DNA of 64,000 nt from Marinobacterium nitratireducens (lineage in GTDB: Bacteria; Pseudomonadota; Gammaproteobacteria; Pseudomonadales; Balneatricaceae). Below, piece by piece: positions 38,946 through 47,606 of the stretch (position 1 is its first letter; each line of letters begins with the position of its first letter). The stretch lies in the NCBI RefSeq assembly GCF_014645375.1, contig NZ_BMLT01000015.1, forward strand, positions 19,283 through 83,282, in the 5' to 3' direction. Below the pieces are notes generated by a model. The model made no database searches. It worked only from the letters and a program-made list of their open reading frames with translations, and was not told the DNA's origin. Both the position numbers and the translations under genes were made by a program.

Positions 38946-40289
38946 TCACACGTTCAGCACCAGATGCTCGCGCTCCCAGGAGCTGATGACCTGGTTGAAG
39001 GTTTCGAACTCGGCACGCTTGACGCCGATATAGGCCTGGACAAAGCGGTGACCGAGCAGCTCTTTCAGCGGCTCGCAGTTGTCCAGCAGACGCAGCCCCT
39101 CTTCCAGGGTCCGCGCCAGTTCGATCCGGTCACCGGGCCTGAACGACACCCCGTCCAGCGGCGTTGTCGGTTCAAGCTCCCCCTTGAGACCGAGGTAGCC
39201 GCAGGCTAGCGTCAGCGCCGTCGCCAGGTAGGGGTTGGCATCGGCGCCCGCGAAGCGGTTCTCGATTCGCGTCGCCTCGGGCGCGCAGGCCGGCGCACGC
39301 AGGCCGGTGGTGCGGTTGTCGATGCCCCAGTGCATGTTGACCGGCGCGGAAATGTCCGGCACGAAACGGCGATAAGAGTTGACGTTCGGGGCGAAAAAGC
39401 TGATCGCTTGCGGGATGTAGTGCTGCAGACCGCCCAGGTAGTGATGGAAGGCCCGGCTGTAACCGCCGTTACCGTCAGAGAAGATATTGCGCCCTGTACC
39501 GGTCTCGACGAGGCTCTGGTGAATGTGCATCGAACTGCCGGGCTCGTGCTCCATGGGCTTGGCCATGAAGGTCGCGTAGATATCGTGCTTCATAGCCGCC
39601 TCGCGCAGCGTACGCTTGAAAACGAACACCTGGTCGGCGAGGTTGAGCGGATCGCCGTGCAGGAAGTTGATCTCCATCTGCGCCGCGCCGGTTTCGTGGA
39701 TCAGGGTATCGACGTCGAGCCCCTGGGTCTCGCAGTATTCGTACAGCGTATCGATGATCGGGTTGAACTCGTTGACCGCATCGATGCTGTACGACTGGCG
39801 GGCCGTTTCCCGCCGGCCCGAGCGGCCGATCGCCGATTTCAGCTCGTAGTCCGGGTCCAGGTTCTTCTGAATCAGGTAGAACTCGATCTCGGGCGCGACC
39901 ACCGGCTGCAGACCCTCATCCTCGTAGAGCTTCAGAATCCGCCGCAGCACCGAGCGCGTCGAGAGGGGGTGCAGGTTGCCGTCGGTGTCGTAACAGTCGT
40001 TGATGATCTGCGCCGTGGGCTCATCGGCCCAGGGTACCCAGCGCAGGGTTGAGTGATCCGGCACCAGTATCATGTCACGATCCGATGGGTGCACAACCTG
40101 ATCGTAATCGTCGGCCCAGCCGCCGGTGACGGTCTGCACGAGAATCGCCTCCGGAATTCGGCCGCTCTCCTCGCGGAGGAATTTTCGCGTCGGATAGAAC
40201 TTGCCCCGGGCATTACCCGTCATGTCCGGCAACGTGGATTCGATCTCGATGATCCCGTTCTCTTTCAGAAAGCTCTCGATGGCTTCCAT
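38946..40289 (-). CDS. puuA: Gamma-glutamylputrescine synthetase-like (PuuA/GlnA-type)
   Basis: A 447-residue glutamine-synthetase-fold ligase predicted to join glutamate to putrescine or another amine. It shares GS blocks (PEIEFYLI, HQSLVETGTGRNIFSDG, NRTTGLRAPACAPEATRIEN) but lacks the GlnA adenylylation-loop tyrosine motif, as PuuA proteins do. AGGTGAG precedes ATG 40289. It is divergent from a puuB-like oxidase, and the 305-bp gap between them holds two identical-type operators. GlnA3/GlnA4-type ligases for other amines are alternatives. Confidence 0.87.
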   Translation of the reverse strand: MEAIESFLKENGIIEIESTLPDMTGNARGKFYPTRKFLREESGRIPEAILVQTVTGGWADDYDQVVHPSDRDMILVPDHSTLRWVPWADEPTAQIINDCYDTDGNLHPLSTRSVLRRILKLYEDEGLQPVVAPEIEFYLIQKNLDPDYELKSAIGRSGRRETARQSYSIDAVNEFNPIIDTLYEYCETQGLDVDTLIHETGAAQMEINFLHGDPLNLADQVFVFKRTLREAAMKHDIYATFMAKPMEHEPGSSMHIHQSLVETGTGRNIFSDGNGGYSRAFHHYLGGLQHYIPQAISFFAPNVNSYRRFVPDISAPVNMHWGIDNRTTGLRAPACAPEATRIENRFAGADANPYLATALTLACGYLGLKGELEPTTPLDGVSFRPGDRIELARTLEEGLRLLDNCEPLKELLGHRFVQAYIGVKRAEFETFNQVISSWEREHLVLNV

Positions 40290-40369
40290 AGCTCACCTGT
40301 ACTGTTTGTTACATGCTTTGAATTTAGGGCTAACCCGGCGCTTGCGGCGGCTGCAGGTTCGCAACAATA

Positions 40370-40385
40370 CCGAATAATCATTCGG
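40370..40385. promoter_or_regulatory. TetR-type operator, puuA-proximal
   Basis: CCGAAT-AATC-ATTCGG has perfect 6-bp arms around a 4-bp centre. It lies 81 bases upstream of the puuA ATG. Confidence 0.7.
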
Positions 40386-40465
40386 CTAAAGCACTCATAA
40401 AGACCATCAGGAAAAATCACAAAAACAGAAAAAATGGCCAATTCACGAGCTTTACGAACTATACA

Positions 40466-40485
40466 ACCCGAATTATCATTCGGGT
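40466..40485. promoter_or_regulatory. TetR-type operator, puuB-proximal
   Basis: ACCCGAAT-TATC-ATTCGGGT has perfect 8-bp arms and the same core as the site at 40370, 98 bp away centre to centre. It lies 110 bases upstream of the puuB start. Confidence 0.75.
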
Positions 40486-40594
40486 ATACCTACCTCTACA
40501 TATAGCGAAAAAGCATTCCCACACCTTATCATCCGCCATCCTGAAAGCGTTCGCCGGGGAGCCAGGCGACGCCGGGTGAAACGAGGTAACAACA

Positions 40595-41875
40595 ATGAAC
40601 ATGCAGGGATACGAATCCTCCTATTACGCCGACAGCGCCAACCCCAAAGTGGACTATCCGCCGCTGACCGGCGCCGCCAGCACAGACGTCTGCGTGATTG
40701 GCGGGGGCTATACCGGCCTGTCCGCCGCGCTCCACCTGGCTGAACGCGGCTACTCGGTGACGCTGCTTGAAGGTGAGCGGGTCGGCTGGGGAGCTTCGGG
40801 CCGCAACGGCGGCCAGGTCAATGCCGGCCACTGCATGGATCAGGCGGACCTCGAAGCCCGCCTCGGCCGAGATCATGCGAAGGCTCTCTGGGAGCTGTCG
40901 CTCGAGTCGGTGGAACTGGTCAAGCAACTCATCGAGCGGCACCGGATAGACTGCGATCTAAAACCCGGTGTGCTCCATGCCGCCGCCAAGCGCCCGATCA
41001 ACGACAGTTATCGCCGCACCGTGGACAAGCTGCGCGACGAATACGGTTACGACGGCGTGCGCTTCGTCGCCGAGAACGAGATGCGGGAGATGCTCGGCAC
41101 CCACCGCTATTACGGCGGCGAGCTCTGGCGCGACGGCGCCCATCTGCACCCGCTCAACTACGCCCTCGGGCTGGCGCACGCCGCTGCCGGTGCCGGCGTC
41201 CGCATCCACGAAAACAGCCGCGTCACCCGCTATCGGGCGGGCGCTTCGGCCGAAGTCAGAACCGAGCGGGGTCATGTCAAAGCCCGCTACATTCTGCTGG
41301 CCTGCAACGGCTATCTCGGCGCTCTGGAACCCAGGGTGGCCGGCAAGATCATGCCGATCAACAACTTCATCCTGGCGACCGAGCCGCTCGATGACAGTCT
41401 CGCCCGCAGCCTGATACGCGACGATGTGGCCGTGGCCGACTCCCGTTTCGTCATCAACTACTTCCGCCTCTCCGCCGACAACCGTCTGCTGTGGGGCGGC
41501 GGCGAAAACTACAGCAGCCGGTTTCCGAAAGACATCAAGGGCTTCGTGCGCAAATACATGCTGGAGGTCTATCCACAGCTAAAGGACCTGCGCATCGATT
41601 ACGGCTGGGGCGGGACCCTGGCGATCACGCTAAACCGCATGCCCCATTTCGACCGGGTCGAAGACAATCTTTTCGTCGCCCAGGGCTACTCGGGGCATGG
41701 CATCGCCCTGGCGACACTCGGCGGCAAGCTGATGGCCGAGGCCATCGCCGAGACGGCCGAACGCTTCGATATCTTCGCCAGGGTGCCGACCCGAACCTTT
41801 CCCGGCGGCACGCTGCTGCGCTGGCCGGGCCTGGTGGCGGGGATGCTTTACTATTCGCTAAGGGATCGTTTGTAG
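40595..41875 (+). CDS. puuB: FAD-dependent oxidoreductase, gamma-glutamylputrescine oxidase-like
   Basis: A 426-residue DAO-fold flavoenzyme. The ADP-binding motif GGGYTGLSAALHL is near residue 34, GWGASGRNGGQVN around 64-76 is characteristic of PuuB/OrdL, and the C-terminal QGYSGHGIALATLGGK contacts FAD. It is predicted to oxidise the gamma-glutamylated amine made by the divergent PuuA-like enzyme to an aldehyde with release of ammonium and H2O2. GAGGTAAC precedes ATG 40595; a second ATG is two codons later. The aldehyde dehydrogenase (PuuC) is not in the window. Confidence 0.88.
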   Translation: MNMQGYESSYYADSANPKVDYPPLTGAASTDVCVIGGGYTGLSAALHLAERGYSVTLLEGERVGWGASGRNGGQVNAGHCMDQADLEARLGRDHAKALWELSLESVELVKQLIERHRIDCDLKPGVLHAAAKRPINDSYRRTVDKLRDEYGYDGVRFVAENEMREMLGTHRYYGGELWRDGAHLHPLNYALGLAHAAAGAGVRIHENSRVTRYRAGASAEVRTERGHVKARYILLACNGYLGALEPRVAGKIMPINNFILATEPLDDSLARSLIRDDVAVADSRFVINYFRLSADNRLLWGGGENYSSRFPKDIKGFVRKYMLEVYPQLKDLRIDYGWGGTLAITLNRMPHFDRVEDNLFVAQGYSGHGIALATLGGKLMAEAIAETAERFDIFARVPTRTFPGGTLLRWPGLVAGMLYYSLRDRL

Positions 41876-41979
41876 CATCGCGGACCGGCTGAAGCCTTGG
41901 TCTGGTCGCCAGCCGGCCGCAGCCATCAGACTCCGGTCACACCGACGATGCGACCATCAACCATGCGGGGACTCCGATA

Positions 41980-42657
41980 TTGCCCAGCCGAAACCAGCCA
42001 GATCAAAATGCGGCCGACAACCACCTAACCCCCAGACACGACCCCGTCCAGCAGCGCTCTCGCGAGCGCGCCCAGCGGATCATCGATGTCACCGGCGAGC
42101 TGCTCGAACGCGTCGGCTTCGACGACCTGAACACGACGCTGATCGCACGGGAGGTCGGCATCTCCGTGGGCTCGCTGTATCACTACTTTCCGAACAAGCA
42201 TGCGATTCTCTATGCCATGGCCTCGCAGTGGCTGGAGGGGGTCGAGGCTCAGCTCGACGAGATAGACCGCTGGCCCCTGGAGGACATGCCGCTCGACGCG
42301 GCGGTGGAGCGCCTGATCGACTTCAATCTCCGCGTCTACCGCAGGCAGAAGGCGATGCTGCCGCTGGTGCAGGCGATGTTCTCGGTACCGGACCTGCGGG
42401 AGCTGGACCTGCACCACGACGAGCTGGTCATTTCACGCATGGCCGCCGTGTTCAGGCGCCTCGGCATTCGCAAGCACCTCAACGAACGGGGCCGTATCGC
42501 CCGCCTCTACCTGGAGATGACCCACAGCCTCTATCTGGTGGTGGTCAACCAGAATCCGCAGCGCGCGAAGCGCACCCTGAGCGATCTGAAGCTGATGTGC
42601 CTGACGCTGCTGCAGCGGCATTATCAGGAGAGTCGGGAGAAGGCATCTGACAGCTGA
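41980..42657 (+). CDS. TetR-family transcriptional regulator
   Basis: A 225-residue repressor-type protein. The N-terminal helix-turn-helix (about residues 28-75) includes LNTTLIAREVGISVGSLYHY, the TetR signature. The rest is a helical ligand/dimer domain. The start is TTG at 41980, the only suitable in-phase initiator before the DNA-binding domain, with GGGG upstream. It is 104 bases downstream of puuB. The two inverted repeats in the puuA-puuB gap have TetR-type geometry and are its likely targets, with an amine or gamma-glutamyl-amine as probable inducer. Confidence 0.87.
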   Translation: MPSRNQPDQNAADNHLTPRHDPVQQRSRERAQRIIDVTGELLERVGFDDLNTTLIAREVGISVGSLYHYFPNKHAILYAMASQWLEGVEAQLDEIDRWPLEDMPLDAAVERLIDFNLRVYRRQKAMLPLVQAMFSVPDLRELDLHHDELVISRMAAVFRRLGIRKHLNERGRIARLYLEMTHSLYLVVVNQNPQRAKRTLSDLKLMCLTLLQRHYQESREKASDS

Positions 42658-42665
42658 CAGCCTGG

Positions 42666-43349
42666 TCATTCCGTGCTGGCCGTCAGCCCGGCCAGACCGT
42701 GCTCCTTGATATAGAGCACACAGCCGTCGCGGCTTGCCGGACGGTGGCTGGCGCCTGCGGGCAGACGCAACCAGTCGTGACGACCGTAGTCGGCCTGCTC
42801 GTCGTTGAAGCCGCCCTCGAGCACCAGTATCTCGACGCCACCGGGATACAGCCGCGGCTCCGACAGGGTCGCGGGCGCCCAGCGCTCCAGGCGCATGGTT
42901 TCGGGATGAGCCGCCTCACGATAGAGCCACTTGACCTCGATGCCGGGCGCCGGGCCGGGCTGCCAGGGCATGGACCCGGTATCGAGCGCCTGCTGGCGCC
43001 GTTTGCCCGGATACTGCTGCAACTTGACGAACAGCAGGCAGCCGGCGTCCGACGACGGCGCGTGTTCGAAGCCTTCGGGGTTGAGCAGGTAACTGCCCGC
43101 CGGCCAGTCGCCGCCGGCATCGGAGAAAACACCTTCGAGCACCAGTATCTCTTCGCCGCGCGGGTGCGGATGCGGCGGGAAAACGGCCGCGGGGGGATAA
43201 CGCACCAGCGACGTCACCTCGCCGCCCTCGGCCGTACCCACCAGGTGCAGGCGCTTGCGCAGCACCTCGCCACCGGGGCTTGGCGTCCACTCCATATCGC
43301 CGGTGCGCACATGCACCCGGCGGGACATATCGCCGTTCACTGCTATCAT
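42666..43349 (-). CDS. Cupin-domain protein, ChrR-like, two cupin repeats
   Basis: A 227-residue cytosolic protein. The first cupin has the metal-site pattern PPHPHPRGEEILVLEG (about residues 58-73) like the C-terminal domain of the anti-sigma factor ChrR. The second (YPGGVEILVLEGGF) has lost the His pair and is probably structural. There is no N-terminal zinc anti-sigma domain, so it is not ChrR itself. ATG 43349 has AGGAGG at good spacing; in-phase frame beyond it overlaps the divergent gene. The function is not known. Confidence 0.82.
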   Translation of the reverse strand: MIAVNGDMSRRVHVRTGDMEWTPSPGGEVLRKRLHLVGTAEGGEVTSLVRYPPAAVFPPHPHPRGEEILVLEGVFSDAGGDWPAGSYLLNPEGFEHAPSSDAGCLLFVKLQQYPGKRRQQALDTGSMPWQPGPAPGIEVKWLYREAAHPETMRLERWAPATLSEPRLYPGGVEILVLEGGFNDEQADYGRHDWLRLPAGASHRPASRDGCVLYIKEHGLAGLTASTE

Positions 43350-43373
43350 GGTGAGCACCTCCTGGGCTTTTGC

Positions 43374-44018
43374 ATGGATTCGCTCATGGTCCGATACGAA
43401 GTCAAACCGCTCTCCCCTCTGGCTTTGCTCTGGCTGGCGCTCTACTGCGCCGTTCTGGTCTGGTCCGCGATAGACCCGAAAGACCGCATGACATGGTGGC
43501 TCGAGGTTCTGCCCGCGCTGGTCGCACTGCTGCTGCTGGGTGCGACACGCCCGCGCTTTCCGCTGACACCACTGTGCTACACCCTGATCCTCGCGCATTG
43601 TTGCATACTGATGGTCGGCGGCCACTACACCTACGCGGAAGTGCCGCTGTTCGACCGGATCTCGGAGTGGTTCGGCTGGAGCCGCAACAACTACGACAAG
43701 GTTGGACACTTCGCGCAGGGCTTTGTCCCCGCGCTCGCGGCACGGGAACTGCTGATCCGGTTGAAGGTGGTCAACGGCGCGGGCTGGCGCAACCTTTTCG
43801 TGGTCAGCGCCTGCCTGGCCTTCAGCGCCTTCTACGAGCTGATCGAATGGTGGGTGGCGGTCTTGAGCGGCACCGCCGCCGAAGCTTTTCTCGGCACCCA
43901 GGGGTATGTATGGGACACCCAGTCCGACATGCTGCTGGCGCTGATTGGCGCCGTCAGCGCGCTGCTGCTCCTGCCGCGCCTGCATGACCGTCAGCTTGCG
44001 AGGCTTGCTGCGCAGTAA
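43374..44018 (+). CDS. yjdF: YjdF-like membrane protein (DUF2238)
   Basis: A 214-residue inner-membrane protein with about six helices. Conserved DUF2238 blocks are seen: GGHYTYAEVPLFD, YDKVGHFAQGFVPALAARE, FYELIEWWVAV and GTQGYVWDTQSDML. The function is unknown. ATG 43374 (MDSLMVRYEV) is 24 bases from the divergent cupin start. Frame upstream of it is antisense to the cupin gene. Confidence 0.87.
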   Translation: MDSLMVRYEVKPLSPLALLWLALYCAVLVWSAIDPKDRMTWWLEVLPALVALLLLGATRPRFPLTPLCYTLILAHCCILMVGGHYTYAEVPLFDRISEWFGWSRNNYDKVGHFAQGFVPALAARELLIRLKVVNGAGWRNLFVVSACLAFSAFYELIEWWVAVLSGTAAEAFLGTQGYVWDTQSDMLLALIGAVSALLLLPRLHDRQLARLAAQ

Positions 44019-44035
44019 ACCCGTTCGCTTGCCTG

Positions 44036-44464
44036 TTACTGGTAGGTGCGCCCCTCATGGCGCAGCCAGCCGGCGGGGTGACGGCCGCGCGGATCCCGAT
44101 GGGTCCAGTGCAGCACGCCCCCTTTGGCGTTCCACTCGTATTCGCCGTAGAACTCCACCCGGTCGCCCGCACGCAGCCCTTCGATACGCGGTGCCAGATC
44201 GATATTGTGCGCCACCAGCAGCGTCTGCCCGCTGCCGAGCTCAAGGATGAAACGCTGGTGACGGCTACCTTCAAGGTCGTCCGGCAGCACCTTGACGACC
44301 CGGCCCTCGCCCCGCACCTGCAGGTCACTGCGTTGATCGCGGAATGCCTGCGCCAGCACCGAATCGGACTGGCTCTGCTCTACCTGAGCGGGCGCCAGCC
44401 AATCCTCTTGCTGCAAAAACAGCAACGCACCCAGCAGCAGGGCGCCCAATAGCAGTTTGTTCAT
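44036..44464 (-). CDS. DUF3465 family exported protein
   Basis: A 142-residue protein with an N-terminal hydrophobic signal or anchor (NKLLLGALLLGALLFL). The family core RHQRFILELGSGQTLLVAHN and FYGEYEWNAKGGVLHWTH is very well kept, and the fold is probably an OB-like beta barrel. No enzymatic role is established. GGAGGATCG precedes ATG 44464. It is convergent with the YjdF-like gene. Confidence 0.85.
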   Translation of the reverse strand: MNKLLLGALLLGALLFLQQEDWLAPAQVEQSQSDSVLAQAFRDQRSDLQVRGEGRVVKVLPDDLEGSRHQRFILELGSGQTLLVAHNIDLAPRIEGLRAGDRVEFYGEYEWNAKGGVLHWTHRDPRGRHPAGWLRHEGRTYQ

Positions 44465-44585
44465 CGATCCTCCGTGACGACTGGCAATACGACATCCTCT
44501 TGCCCCGCAGCGCCCAGCCTCTGGCGGCCCTGCGCGGGAAGACTTACTTTAGCAGCTGAGTTAACACTTCAGGATACCCCTTTAC

Positions 44586-45071
44586 ATGAGCCGAGCCTTC
44601 GTCAAAGAAGACAGCGACCAGCCCGAACGCCTGCCCGACCGGCCCCAGAGCAGTCTGCCCAACCTGATGACCGTGGGCGGACGTGATGCCATGGCTGCAC
44701 GACTGACGACGCTTGAGCAGGAACGCAGCGCGTTACTGGCATCGGCAGACCTGGCCGAACGCTCGCGGCTTCCGGTACTGGAGCGGGACATCCGTTACTG
44801 TCGCGCGCGCCTGCGAAGCGCACAGGTAATGCCGGCGGCCGTGTCGCCGCAATGCGTGGTGTTTGGCTGCGAAGTCAGCTTTGTCGACGACCGGGACTGC
44901 GACTACCGCTATAGAATTGTCGGCGAGGACGAGGCGGATATCGCCGCCGGCAAAATCAGCTGGGCCTCGCCACTGGCCCGTGCATTGCTTGGAAAATCGG
45001 TTGGCGACGAGATCACCTGGACCCGGCCGGCCGGCGACCTCGATATCGCAATCACCGCGATCAGTCCCTGA
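44586..45071 (+). CDS. GreA/GreB-family transcription elongation factor-like protein
   Basis: A 161-residue protein opening MSRAFVKEDSDQPERLPDRP. An N-terminal coiled-coil part (about residues 35-80) and a C-terminal FKBP-like Gre domain (VVFGCEVSFVDD ... ISWASPLARALLGKSVGDEI) are recognisable. The acidic tip residues of GreA/GreB between the coiled-coil helices are not obvious, so it may bind RNA polymerase without stimulating cleavage. Its last 11 bases overlap the convergent lysR-type gene. Confidence 0.85.
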   Translation: MSRAFVKEDSDQPERLPDRPQSSLPNLMTVGGRDAMAARLTTLEQERSALLASADLAERSRLPVLERDIRYCRARLRSAQVMPAAVSPQCVVFGCEVSFVDDRDCDYRYRIVGEDEADIAAGKISWASPLARALLGKSVGDEITWTRPAGDLDIAITAISP

Positions 45072-45936
45072 GCATCGCCAGCCAGAATGCCTGCGCCAGC
45101 TCGCTCAGCGGCAGGTCCCGCAGGCGTATCAGGTAGATCGGCAGACGGCTGCGGGAATTGAAGTTTTCCACCTCCAGCGCCAGCAGTTGCCGGCTGCCAA
45201 GCTCTGCCACCACCATGTGTTCGGGAATCCGCGCCCAGCCGAGACCCGCCATCAGCAACTCCTTCTTCACCTGGTAATCGCCAACATACCAGCGCTCGCC
45301 ACCCACCAGCACGTTGACATGATCGAACGGCGCCAGCGAGCCTGTATCGCTGATCAGAATGTGTGGGCGGTTGCGCAGCTCGCTCTGAGGAATCACCCGC
45401 TGGCCGGCACCCTCGAGATAGCCCGGCGCGGCCACTGTCACCATATCGATGGTGCCGATCTCGATATACTCGAACTGGTCGTCGAGCCCGGTATGGGGAC
45501 CCATCGCCAGGTCCACCTTCTCCCGGCGCAGCAGCTCGAGCACGCCGGACAGGTGCTGGGTGCTCAGGTGCAGGCGCATGCGTGGATGCTCGCCACAAAA
45601 GTGCCGCACGGTATCGAGCCACAGCGGCGAGGCGCACATGGCACTGAGCGACAGACTCAGCGACGGCGCTTCACCCTTGGCCAGACGGTGCCCCAGCGCT
45701 TCCAGCTCCTGCACCTGCCCCAGTACATGCCGGGCCTGGCGATAGAAGGCCTTGCCCTCGGCGGTCAGCCGCGGACGGTAGGCGTCGCGGCTGAACAGCT
45801 GGAAGCCGAACGCCTCCTCCAGGCTTCTGACCGCGGCGCTGACGGTGGACTGGGTCTTGAAAAGACTCGCAGCCGCGCCCCTGAAGCTGCCTTCGTCCAC
45901 CACGGCCAGAAAGGCCCGGAGTTGTTCGTTGGTCAT
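45061..45936 (-). CDS. LysR-family transcriptional regulator
   Basis: A 291-residue regulator. The N-terminal helix-turn-helix is at residues 5-62 (FLAVVDEGSFRGAAASLFKT, STVSAAVRSLEEAFG), followed by a periplasmic-binding-like effector domain. It is divergent from a TauE/SafE-type exporter across 153 bases, the standard layout for a LysR regulator and its target. The intervening DNA is AT-rich, but I cannot pick a single T-N11-A site with confidence. Confidence 0.9.
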   Translation of the reverse strand: MTNEQLRAFLAVVDEGSFRGAAASLFKTQSTVSAAVRSLEEAFGFQLFSRDAYRPRLTAEGKAFYRQARHVLGQVQELEALGHRLAKGEAPSLSLSLSAMCASPLWLDTVRHFCGEHPRMRLHLSTQHLSGVLELLRREKVDLAMGPHTGLDDQFEYIEIGTIDMVTVAAPGYLEGAGQRVIPQSELRNRPHILISDTGSLAPFDHVNVLVGGERWYVGDYQVKKELLMAGLGWARIPEHMVVAELGSRQLLALEVENFNSRSRLPIYLIRLRDLPLSELAQAFWLAMLRD

Positions 45937-46089
45937 GATACGCCGGAATAATGATCGCTTTTACCGTTCATTATAATTCAAACATATCGTTATCTTTCAA
46001 TTGTACTCGTCGCTATTCTTGACCCTGGCCGATTGCCGGCGCAATGCCGCGCGACAGGCTTGTGCAAGACATAACGAGAGGTAACGCAA

Positions 46090-46815
46090 TTGGATCTGGC
46101 ATTCTGGTGCATTTTTGCGGCCGGTCTGGTCACCGGTTTTTCCAAGTTTTCGGTCGGCGGCATGGGACTGCTGATTCTGCCACTGGTCATGGTGGCCGTG
46201 CCGGGGCCCGAGGCGCTTGGCGTCATCGTGCCGATGTATCTGATCACCGACCTGATGGCCATTCTGATGTATCGCCGGGAGATCAGCTGGAAGGTGCTGG
46301 CCGCATTGCTGCCACCGGCATTCGCCGGCGTAATGCTCGGCGGCTGGATGCTGTCCGGCATCGACCCGGCCAGCTTTACACCGCTGCTGGGCGCCATCAT
46401 TATCGCCATGCTGGCTCTTGGACTCTGGCTCGACCGCCGCCCCAGCGGCCTGATGCGTCACCCGCTGGCCGCCAACCTGACGGGGCTGGGCGCCGGCTTC
46501 ATCAGTCTCGTCGCCAACGCCGCCGGCCCCCTGTTCAGCCTGTACCTGCTGGAACAGCGGTTGTCCAAGGAAGCCTATGTCAGCACGCGCGCCTGGGGCT
46601 TCATGCTGATCAACCTCGCCAAGCTGCCGATGCTGATGTCACTGGGATTACTCAATTCCCAGAGCCTGGCGCTGAGCCTGCAGGCCGTGCCGGGACTGCT
46701 GATCGGCGTGACGATCGGTTACTGGCTGCTGCGCCGGATCAACCTCACCCAGTTCAAGTGGGTGATCCGCATCATGGCATCGCTTGCAGCGATCAAGCTC
46801 TTCGCCTTCAGCTGA
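46090..46815 (+). CDS. TauE/SafE family sulfite/anion exporter-like protein
   Basis: A 241-residue inner-membrane protein with about eight helices, the length and topology of TauE/SafE. The N-terminal segment GLVTGFSKFSVGGMGLLILP is the first repeat of the family. Members export sulfite, sulfoacetate or other organic anions, and the substrate here is unknown. The start is TTG 46090 with GAGAGGT upstream; no ATG fits. It probably answers to the divergent LysR regulator. Confidence 0.85.
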   Translation: MDLAFWCIFAAGLVTGFSKFSVGGMGLLILPLVMVAVPGPEALGVIVPMYLITDLMAILMYRREISWKVLAALLPPAFAGVMLGGWMLSGIDPASFTPLLGAIIIAMLALGLWLDRRPSGLMRHPLAANLTGLGAGFISLVANAAGPLFSLYLLEQRLSKEAYVSTRAWGFMLINLAKLPMLMSLGLLNSQSLALSLQAVPGLLIGVTIGYWLLRRINLTQFKWVIRIMASLAAIKLFAFS

Positions 46816-46819
46816 CGCC

Positions 46820-47431
46820 TCAGGCCAGGATCATCGCCACGCAGGCAGCGGTCAGCCCGCCCATCAGCACATTGAAGCGGCGCCAGTGGGCAGGCGTTTT
46901 CAGCAGCCTGCCGAGCGCCACCCCGAAGCTGGCCCAGAGCGCAATCGACGGCAGGTTGATCAGCCCCATCAGCAGTATGACCAGCACTGCCGATAGCATG
47001 AAGCCTTCCCCCGCCAGCGTGAAGGACGCGATACCCGAAATCGCCATGACCCAGGCCTTGGGGTTGGCGAACTGGAACGCCGCCGCCTGCCAGAAGGTCA
47101 GCGGCCGCGAGCCTCCCCTCACCGCCTCGGGCGCAGGTGCGCTGGCAATCTTCCAGGCCAGCCACAGCAGATACAGGCTGCCGACCAGCTTGAGCGCCTG
47201 CTGTGCTGCGGGCCACTGTTCGAACAGCGTACCCAGCCCCAGCGCCACCGCACTCATCAGTAGCATGCAACCTACCGAAATGCCCAGCATGTGCGGCAGC
47301 GTTCGCACGAAGCCATAATTGGCTCCGGAGGCGGTCAGCATCATATTGTTCGGTCCCGGCGTGGCGGACATGCTGAATGCGAAAAAGACAAAGGGCCCGG
47401 CCACCGCGAGCAAATCCGGTATCTGGTTCAT
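46820..47431 (-). CDS. LysE/RhtB family amino-acid exporter
   Basis: A 203-residue inner-membrane exporter with about six helices. FAFSMSATPGPNNMMLTASG is the LysE signature with the PGP motif, and FQFANPKAWVMAISG is the second conserved block. ATG 47431 is the start. It is divergent from a MocR-type regulator with repeated TACAAT boxes in between, implying control by an amino acid or PLP-linked signal. It is convergent with, and four bases from, the TauE-like gene. Confidence 0.88.
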   Translation of the reverse strand: MNQIPDLLAVAGPFVFFAFSMSATPGPNNMMLTASGANYGFVRTLPHMLGISVGCMLLMSAVALGLGTLFEQWPAAQQALKLVGSLYLLWLAWKIASAPAPEAVRGGSRPLTFWQAAAFQFANPKAWVMAISGIASFTLAGEGFMLSAVLVILLMGLINLPSIALWASFGVALGRLLKTPAHWRRFNVLMGGLTAACVAMILA

Positions 47432-47466
47432 GACGGCTCCAATATCACGGCGATATCAGTTAAAGG

Positions 47467-47576
47467 GGTACAATTAAGAAATTATCGGTACAATTAGACC
47501 AAGCCACCGATACAATACGCAGTATCAATCGACACATAAGCCGTTTCAATTAAAGATTTGTCGCCGTTACAATCAA
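47467..47576. promoter_or_regulatory. Direct repeats between lysE-type and mocR-type genes
   Basis: The core (T/A)TACAAT recurs: GGTACAATTA at 47467 and 47487 exactly 20 bp apart, GATACAATA near 47509, GTTTCAATTA near 47543 and GTTACAATCA near 47566. Direct repeats of this kind are typical MocR/PdxR binding sites. Confidence 0.6.
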
Positions 47577-47606
47577 TTGTCACCCTGACAAAATTCCGGA
47601 GAGATC

